A stretch of 64,000 nucleotides of DNA from the NCBI RefSeq assembly GCF_905147045.1, contig NC_065896.1, positions 893,001-957,000 on the forward strand, given 5' to 3'. Shown here one piece after another: positions 57,640 through 64,000 of the stretch. Position numbers and translations under genes: made by a program. The notes below the pieces were generated by a model. That model was not told the origin of the DNA and ran no database searches. It saw only the letters and a list, made by a program, of their open reading frames with translations. Source of the stretch: Nymphalis io (lineage: Eukaryota; Arthropoda; Insecta; Lepidoptera; Nymphalidae). Within the stretch, counting starts at the first letter, position 1; every line of letters starts with the position of its first letter.

Positions 57640-59709
57640 TTATATTAAGACAGATAAAAACTTCGTTTCATGCTCAGGAAGAAAAATTATGTAATAAAAT
57701 GAATATTCAAATAATTCACCATGTATTGATAAGAAGTCTCCGTGGTCTCCCCAATCATGGAATCCAATAAATGCATTATTTTTCCCAAAATTTCCTACTA
57801 TAGAAGTTGCTGGATTCTTAGCGAAAACGTCCCGAATGACCTTGCAAAAAATAATCGTTGCTTTTTTACAAAATAAACTTAATTACGTAAAACGATAGTA
57901 ATCAAACTTAGGTATATTATCACACGCATGTGTTAGTTCGAAGTCACCATTGACTATTCGCATTCAGAGTCTACTGGTGGTAGGGCTTTGTGCAAGCTCG
58001 TCTGGGTAGGTACCACCCACTCATCAGATATTCTACCGCAAAACAGCAATACTTGATATTGTTGTGTTCCGGTTTGAAGGGTGAGTGAGCCAGTGTAATT
58101 ACAGGCACAAGGGACATAAAATCTTAGTTCCCAAGGTTGGTGGCGCATTGGCTATAAGCGATGGTTGACATTTCTTAGAATGCCAATGTCTAAGGGCGTT
58201 TGGTGACCACTTACCATCAGGTGGCCCATATGCTCGTCCACCTTCCTATTCTATAAAAAAAAAAAAAAGTATACAGCACAGAACATATTAAAAAGTAAAC
58301 AAAAAGTATTTTAATTTATATTTAAAAATTTACTAACGTCACGATCGAAGTTGCTTTTAACGATTATTGGAAACGTAATTAAGTCGAGTCATGAGTTCTA
58401 TTCAGCAAGATTTTGTAAGATCACACATAATTTGAATAAAACCTTTAAATGTGAAACGTTTATACGTACCTTGGAAATGAGATCTATTTATAACGAAACC
58501 CTTTTTTATTTATAAGTCTTATTTAATTATATATTTCATTAAATAACGGTTATTTCGATATAAAAAAAATCTTCGAGTTCTCTAAAGATAGCCATATCTA
58601 TCCATTATTACGGGTATGTTTGAACTCGAAAACAACAACGTTATAATGCTTTTTTGATATTCAAATCAGTTATATTAAAGTAGCTGTGGCCCACGGTTTT
58701 ATTCGTGTCTGAATTACTTAGGGTCGTAACGTGAAATTATATAGCCTTTCTCAGTAAACGGTATTTCTAGCGTAAATATATTTCAAATATGATATTCGGA
58801 TATATCGAAAAGTGTTCTCGGGAATGGTTTTAAATTAATATAAATTGAATCTAAGAAATATGTTATCATAATTACTAATAATTTATGAAATATAAAACTC
58901 TTAGTTACCTTTGCTTCAGCATTACTATTAATAATGGCGAAGTTACCTCCTTCTGCCGCGCTCGCCATAAATGCTCTAGTCCATCTACGCGGCTCACCAA
59001 TGGAAGCTGCTACAAGTTCCACAGGGGAACTTGTTGCAGCTTCCAGTGGTGTTATATAAATAGTAATCTGAAATAAAGCGAGATGCACCTAATATTCGCT
59101 TGCTATGTTTATTAATTAACATTTTCACATTGCCTATAAACAGGTACTTGTAAATGTTGTTAAATGTGTTCAAACAGTGATAAAGCATTTCCAACTAATC
59201 ACTCCTTAAACACCATTTAAAGATATACCTTTAAAGTTTAATATAAAATTAACCATAGATTACAAACTTGACCGTTTATGTCGATGAAATGTTTATACAC
59301 ATATATTACATATAAATAAAATAATCAAAATTACAACACCTTAAAAACGAAAAATAAACGAAACAGACGGCTTACTTGATAAGCCATACACACTTTCCAT
59401 TAGAATTAAGTGTTATGAACTTTTTATACATTTCACAAAAATATAATTCCATGACATCTAAACATAATTCTAAATATACATTAGCAGTTGCTCTTTTATC
59501 TTGCGTAAAATAACAAAAACAGAAGAAGTTATATATATGTATATGTGTTACGTAAAGGTTTCCATATGATGGTATCCACCGCCAAGCGCAAGCTAAGTCA
59601 CATCAAATTCTAAATATGACTTTCATTTGAGAAATCAATGTTGTAGTTTATATTTTCACCCCATGGGCCATCTTGGTCCCAATAACTTTCATAAAAAAAT
59701 AATAATTTG
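57640..59709 (-). CDS. Unknown multi-exon host gene, 3' part
   Basis: Minus-strand exons, in order: 59,709-59,660; 59,499-59,390; 59,067-58,909; 57,840 to a TAA at 57,640-57,642. Introns are GT-AG and phases (1,0,0) agree. Peptides include YESYWDQDGPW, then KRATANVYLELCLDVMELYF; ITIYITPLEAATSSPVEL and RRWTRAFMASAAEGGNFAII; and NPATSIVGNFGKNNAFIGFH with DWGDHGDFLSIHG. AATAAA overlaps the stop, so the last exon may be terminal; a donor ATG|GTGAAT at 57,720 would instead continue the gene. The donor of exon 59,390 (TGT|GTATGG) is weak; read-through would stop after WLIK. Upstream exons would lie beyond the RTE insertion or outside the window. It converges with the plus-strand gene. I recognise no family. 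Confidence 0.5.
57971..58268 (+). mobile_element. SINE-B, full body
   Basis: A well-preserved copy inside the intron between the last two exons of the minus-strand gene. It has the hairpin CCACTTACCATCAGGTGG and an A14 tail. Confidence 0.88.
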
Positions 59710-60051
59710 CTAAACAAAGTCACAATAAGTCATACTGTGCCTCGGAAGGCACCTAAAACCATGGTACTTCCAACTTAACCAGATTATACAAATTTAATGA
59801 ATATATTAAAATTTTATGATAAAATTATAAGATAATATGTTAATGATATTTTTAAGAATATATACGCAGAAAATAAAAACATCAATGATAAAAATCCAGG
59901 CCGAGCTGGCCCATTGATAAAAACGCTTGAATCTTAACCGATGATCTTGGGTTTAAACCCGGGCAAGCACCACTGAATTTTCATGTGCTTAATTTCATGA
60001 TTATAATTAATCTCGTGCTTAACGGTGAAGAAAAACATCATGAGGAAACCT

Positions 60052-63000
60052 CAATCAATCAATCAATCAACAGCCAATCGTTGTCCACTGCTGAACATAG
60101 GCCTCTCCCAAGGTGCGCCAAAGCTCCCTGTCCTCCGCCTTCCGCATCCAGTTGGTGCCCGCCACCTTCTTAAGGTCGTCGGTCCACCTGGCTGGAGGGC
60201 GCCCTACGCTGCGCTTGCCGATTCGCGGTCTCCACTCTAGGACTCGTCTGCTCCAACGGCCATCGGTCCTACGACATACGTGACCAGCCCACTGCCACTT
60301 CAGCCTGCTAATTTTGCAAGCTATGTCGGTGACTCCGGTTCTTTTCCGGATAATCTCATTTCTGATCTTATCCTTCAAAGATACTCCGAGCATAGCTCGC
60401 TCCATAGCACGCTGAGCGACTTTGAATTTGTGGACTAGTCCCGCAGTTAGTGTCCACGTTTTGGCACCGTATGTCATGGCAGGTAAGACGCATTGGTTGA
60501 AGACTTTCGTCTTCAAACATTGCGGTATAGACGACTTGAGGACTTGACGAAGGTTGCCAAATGCTGCCCATCCCAAGCGAATCCTTCGATCGGCTTCCTT
60601 CTCGAAGTTGTTCCTACCGACTTGTATTATCTGTCCTAGGTAGGTATATTGACTAACAACTTCGAGAGATTTCCCCTCGACGTATATCGGTCCCGGCACG
60701 ACATGCCTATTGAACATGACCTTGGTCTTGTCCAAGTTCATACCGAGACCGACACGCCGGGAAGACTCGCCTAGGCTACGCAGCATTTCGGTGAGTTGTT
60801 CCAGCGACTCTGCTATGATGACGATATCTTCGGCAAATCGAAGGTGTGAGATGTACTCGCCGTTTACATTGACTCCATACCTAGTCCAATCCAGCGTTTT
60901 GAAAACGTCTCCCAACGCGTTGGTGAACAGTTTCGGGAATATTACATCCCCCTGTCTCACCCCTCTGCGCAGTTGGATCGCCTTCGTCTTACAGTCCTGG
61001 ATGTGGACAGTCATTGTAGCGGCGTTGTACAGACATCTCAGTACCTCGATATATCTCCAATCGATATGACATCTCTGCAATGAGTCGAGCACTGCCCAGT
61101 TTTCAATGGAGTCGAAGGCTTTCTCGTAGTCCACAAATGCCATACACAGCGGCTGATTGTACTCTTCGGTCTTCTGCACAATCTGTCGAACAGTATGGAT
61201 GTGGTCCACGGTGCTGTAGCCTGATCGAAAGCCGGCTTGCTCTGGGGGCTGGAACTCGTCAAGTCGTCTGGCGAGACGGTTCGTGACGACTCTTGAGAAC
61301 AGCTTATACACGTGACTCAGGAGGGAGATTGCTCTATAGTTTTTCAAGAGGGTTTTATCACCTTTCTTGAAAAACAGTACCACCTCACTCCCGCTCCACG
61401 TTTCCGGGGTCTTGCCATGTTGGATGACGGAATTAAAGAGGCTTGCTAGCTCTTTCAGGACCGGAGTCCCGCCTGCCTTAAGCAACTCTGTTGTGATTCC
61501 GTCATCTCCCGGAGCTTTGTTGTTTTTAAGCTGTTCTAGAGCCGCCCTAATCTCTCCTTGGTCAACGACCGGGAGCTCCTCGGAGTAATGGCGCATAAGA
61601 GAGGCGCGCTGGTCATCAATACTGATTCCCACGGGTTTATCCGATCTTGAAGAGAACAACTGCCCATAAAACCTCTCTACTTCTCCGACAATCTCAGGCC
61701 TAGAGGTAACGACCCCACCATTTTCAGTTTTAAGTTTTGTCAGACGCGGCCTCCCAAACTTGCGAGCGAACACTTTCGATCCCCGATTTTGCTCAATCGC
61801 AGCCTTGATGGCACGGGTATTGGAGCGTCGGAGATCGCGTCGCGTTAGCGTTTTTATTGTTCGGTTTAAGGCCTTATCTGACAAAAACGATGGTAGTTCT
61901 CGTCGTTTTCTCATGAGCTCGAGTGTCTCAGCAGAGAGTTTTGGTGCGTTGTCTCTTCTCTGTGGCGGAAAACACTTGCGGGATGTGTTTTGCAGTATTT
62001 TGACCAGCGTGTCGGTTCTCTCATCAATGCTGCTTATGGTTTCCAACGCGGTGAATTGATTTTGAAGTTCCATTTGGAACTTTTCGGAGCCTTGAGCAGC
62101 TTGGAGCATGGTAGGTCGGAGAGTAGACCTCATCATTCTCGATCTTTCGGCTTTTAAGTTGATATTTAGAGTGCCTCGAACCAACCGGTGATCACTTCCG
62201 GTATTAAACCTGTTGATCACTGAAACATCTCTAAATATGTGCCTTTTATTCGAAATGATAAAGTCTATCTCGTTCCTTGTCACGTTATCGGGGCTTCGCC
62301 AGGTCCACCTCCTCTGAGGCTTCTTTTGAAAGAAAGAATTCATCAAAAAAAGCCCCTGCGCTTCGAGAAAGTTTACCAGCATTTGCCCCCTGTGATTTCT
62401 GCAGCCCAAGCCGTAAGGTCCGACTTTCAATTCACCGCTATCTTGTACTCCCACTTTAGCATTAAAGTCTCCCATAACAACATTGTAGTGGGCCTTCGAG
62501 GTGTCGTTGAGGGCCTTTGCGATGTCCTCGTACATCGCTTCGACCACATCATCAGAGTATGTCGAAGTTGGCGCATATACCTGTACGACCTTCAGGGAGT
62601 ACCTGTCGGAAAGTTTTAGGACAAGGTACGCTACCCGGTTCGACACACTACTGATTTCCACAATGCTGCTAATGAGATCCTTTTTGACTAGAAAACCGAC
62701 ACCACCCTGGGAGAGGTTATCACCTTCGCGGAAGTAGAGTAAGTTACCGGACTCTAGAGTTATCGTGTCCTCCCCGTGTCTTCGGACTTCAGATAACCCC
62801 AGTATATGCCAGTTTATATGACTTAACTCTATTTCTAATTCGGCGAGGTGATGGTCCAGCCTCATCGAGCGTCCATTATACGTTGCCATGTTCAGTCGTT
62901 TTATACGGTAGCCTGCCGTGAACCGGTGATTCTTAGCACCCCCTGCCCTGCCGATACCGCGACCGCTACCTTGGTCGGGCCTAGCGGGCTTGCCGGTAAC

Positions 63001-63218
63001 TGGGGGCCTTTTTTTGGGCGCATCTGCCATTAATGGAGGGGTTTGCCCATACTCGCCGCGCTGGGCAGGCGTGTTGGCGAGCACAGTAGGGGGGTAAGAT
63101 GTTTATGGGAGGGGGGACGCTGCTGCCCATCCCCCCTTTTCCCCGTCCCTCAGTCGCCTCTTACGACACCCACGGGATGAGATTGGGGGAGTACTATTCT
63201 AAGCCGGTACTCCACGGC
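60052..63218 (-). mobile_element. RTE-clade LINE (RTE2), near full length
   Basis: On the minus strand it begins GCCGTGGAGTACCGGC, has a GC-rich 5' UTR with CATCTCATCCCGTGGG, a single ORF, and ends in a (TTGA)n-like tail (60,051-60,070). It differs clearly from RTE1 and represents another subfamily. No clear target-site duplication is seen at the SINE junctions. Confidence 0.9.
60067..63084 (-). CDS. RTE LINE ORF, 1005 aa, catalytic FADD reads FAED
   Basis: The layout matches the RTE1 protein: endonuclease with NMATYNGRSMRL, SEVRRHGEDT, MGDFNAKVG, NEIDFIISNKR and GSDHRLVRG; reverse transcriptase with LKNNKAPGDDGITTELLKAG, MAFVDYEKAFDS and RGVRQGDVIFPKLF; and the C-terminal LKWQWAGHVCRR and SVGRPPARWTDD. 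The frame is fully open. However, the active-site motif is FAED (750-753), with the first aspartate replaced by glutamate (codon GAA at 60,829-60,831). Other conserved sites also differ from RTE1: NYRAISLL for NYRPISLL, VIFPKLF for VISPKLF, and YGAKTW for YGSETW. The enzyme is probably inactive or weak. Confidence 0.92.
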   Translation of the reverse strand: MLANTPAQRGEYGQTPPLMADAPKKRPPVTGKPARPDQGSGRGIGRAGGAKNHRFTAGYRIKRLNMATYNGRSMRLDHHLAELEIELSHINWHILGLSEVRRHGEDTITLESGNLLYFREGDNLSQGGVGFLVKKDLISSIVEISSVSNRVAYLVLKLSDRYSLKVVQVYAPTSTYSDDVVEAMYEDIAKALNDTSKAHYNVVMGDFNAKVGVQDSGELKVGPYGLGCRNHRGQMLVNFLEAQGLFLMNSFFQKKPQRRWTWRSPDNVTRNEIDFIISNKRHIFRDVSVINRFNTGSDHRLVRGTLNINLKAERSRMMRSTLRPTMLQAAQGSEKFQMELQNQFTALETISSIDERTDTLVKILQNTSRKCFPPQRRDNAPKLSAETLELMRKRRELPSFLSDKALNRTIKTLTRRDLRRSNTRAIKAAIEQNRGSKVFARKFGRPRLTKLKTENGGVVTSRPEIVGEVERFYGQLFSSRSDKPVGISIDDQRASLMRHYSEELPVVDQGEIRAALEQLKNNKAPGDDGITTELLKAGGTPVLKELASLFNSVIQHGKTPETWSGSEVVLFFKKGDKTLLKNYRAISLLSHVYKLFSRVVTNRLARRLDEFQPPEQAGFRSGYSTVDHIHTVRQIVQKTEEYNQPLCMAFVDYEKAFDSIENWAVLDSLQRCHIDWRYIEVLRCLYNAATMTVHIQDCKTKAIQLRRGVRQGDVIFPKLFTNALGDVFKTLDWTRYGVNVNGEYISHLRFAEDIVIIAESLEQLTEMLRSLGESSRRVGLGMNLDKTKVMFNRHVVPGPIYVEGKSLEVVSQYTYLGQIIQVGRNNFEKEADRRIRLGWAAFGNLRQVLKSSIPQCLKTKVFNQCVLPAMTYGAKTWTLTAGLVHKFKVAQRAMERAMLGVSLKDKIRNEIIRKRTGVTDIACKISRLKWQWAGHVCRRTDGRWSRRVLEWRPRIGKRSVGRPPARWTDDLKKVAGTNWMRKAEDRELWRTLGEAYVQQWTTIGC

Positions 63219-63380
63219 ATGAGTCTAATTTCACTGAAAATCTGCCACATGTGTATTCCACCAACCCGCATTGGAGCAGCGTGGTGGAATAAGCTCCAAA
63301 AACTCCTCAAAAAGGAAGAGGAGACATTAGCCCAGCAGTGGGACATTCACAGTTACTTTACTTTTTACTAAAAATCCAGG

Positions 63381-63790
63381 CTCCATAAAATAATTAAGAC
63401 AGTTCGTAGGAAGTCCTATAAATAAGCTATACCAATTGAATTAAACGTAGGTAATTGAATATATAATGTCAGTATAACGAATAACAGTAATGTATTTTAA
63501 TGACATCGTTATCAAAATTATAATAATAACATATAGCAGCTATATTATCAAGAAAATATAGTATTAAATTTTCTTTTAAGCTTTCTAATACAGATATTGT
63601 AAGAAATATTTAAAATTTTAAGAAACCTATTTATATATGTCTAACTTTTAAGGTTAACTATAACCTTTTATATGTATTTTTTATGGTTTTGTTAAATTTA
63701 TATTTAGTTGGTTGGTTTGACAAGTGAAGTAAAGCCTTAAATATATACAAATAAAAATTAAAAATATTAAAAATCGTGACGGCAAACCTT
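63381..63790. other. No gene seen; AT-rich
   Basis: No supported feature. Confidence 0.5.
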
Positions 63791-63794
63791 TCAA

Positions 63795-63838
63795 AGGAGT
63801 TGAATCGCAATTCCGATTCTCTGGGCGAAAAATGAACT
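63795..63838 (-). repeat. Dispersed FAQR-motif repeat, copy 3
   Basis: The minus strand encodes SSFFAQRIGIAIQ before the similarity stops. Compare 1,820 and 16,046. Confidence 0.45.
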
Positions 63839-63917
63839 AGTTAGTCGGTTAGTTGATAACAAGTACTTATTAAAAAAATCAGATTTACGTTTTAGTTTTA
63901 AAATGACATAGTCTGTA

Positions 63918-63998
63918 AAGGTATCCTTTGCAGTCACAATAAATAAAGCACAGGGAAAAAAATTCAAGTATGTCAGCATAGATTTAAGGGAATGATGT
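63918..63998 (+). pseudogene. Helitron/PIF1-type helicase fragment
   Basis: The plus strand encodes KVSFAVTINKAQGKKFKYVS followed by IDLRE and then a stop (TGA at 63,993-63,995). FAxTINKxQG followed by xxxDLRxxCF is a conserved C-terminal helicase signature of PIF1-like proteins and Helitron Rep-Hel proteins. The stop falls where the conserved CF would follow, so the copy is broken. The window edge cuts off anything downstream. Confidence 0.6.
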
Positions 63999-64000
63999 TT

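Larger units (their letters stand above)
59898..63358 (+). mobile_element. SINE-A split by RTE2
   Basis: The left half 59,898-60,051 runs from the head to GAGGAAACC; the right half 63,217-63,358 resumes at GCATGAGTCTAATTTCACTG and ends GCCCAGCAGTGGGACATTC. The two halves together make one complete SINE-A, so the SINE is older than the LINE. Confidence 0.88.

Noticed and set aside
60710..62737. Several plus-strand frames across the second RTE
   Set aside because: They are antisense shadows of the 1005-codon RTE2 ORF.
1..64000. CRISPR arrays, operons or prophage-like modules
   Set aside because: No evenly spaced repeats, bacterial promoters or ribosome binding sites; the repeats are eukaryotic SINEs, LINEs and Helitron-like elements.

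Overview
This window is AT-rich eukaryotic DNA that looks like intergenic and intronic sequence from a moth or butterfly (Lepidoptera). The evidence is several tRNA-derived SINE families of lepidopteran type, RTE-clade LINEs with endonuclease plus reverse transcriptase, Helitron-like short elements ending in CTAG, long AT tracts, and small exons split by introns full of the same repeats. A nymphalid butterfly is my best guess, made from memory of these SINEs and not tested. There are no bacterial genes, operons or CRISPR arrays.

Layout. From 1 to about 44 kb the window is almost entirely repeats: a full-length RTE LINE with an intact 1013-codon ORF and a target-site duplication (2.3-5.5 kb), 5'-truncated copies of a second LINE here called LINE-J (9.3, 19.9, 31.8 and 38.4 kb), four SINE families here called SINE-A to SINE-D, Helitron-like elements, one tRNA-Ile(AAU)-like gene with stem mismatches (31.6 kb), and one orphan minus-strand exon (7.6 kb). 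From 44.5 to 59.7 kb unannotated host genes appear as phase-compatible exons. They are a plus-strand eight-exon model of 381 codons (47,221-56,610), a convergent minus-strand model of at least four exons (57,640-59,709), and two isolated minus-strand terminal exons (44.6 and 46.5 kb). I recognise none of these proteins. From 59.9 to 63.4 kb a second RTE LINE (1005 codons, minus strand) sits inside an older SINE-A copy. Its ORF is open but the reverse transcriptase FADD motif reads FAED. The window ends in a decayed Helitron/PIF1-type helicase fragment.

How the parts fit together. SINE-A shares its 3' end with the RTE LINEs, which suggests it is mobilised by them. SINE-B, LINE-J and a third LINE fragment (LINE-K) share a 3'-terminal hairpin: the ten-base loop is conserved while the stem sequences differ but still pair. 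This points to a common recognition signal for reverse transcription. Nested insertions in both orders (SINE-A in LINE-J, and LINE-J in SINE-A) show that their active periods overlapped. SINE family letters, LINE-J and LINE-K are local labels, not database names. Repeat boundaries are read by eye and may be off by several bases.
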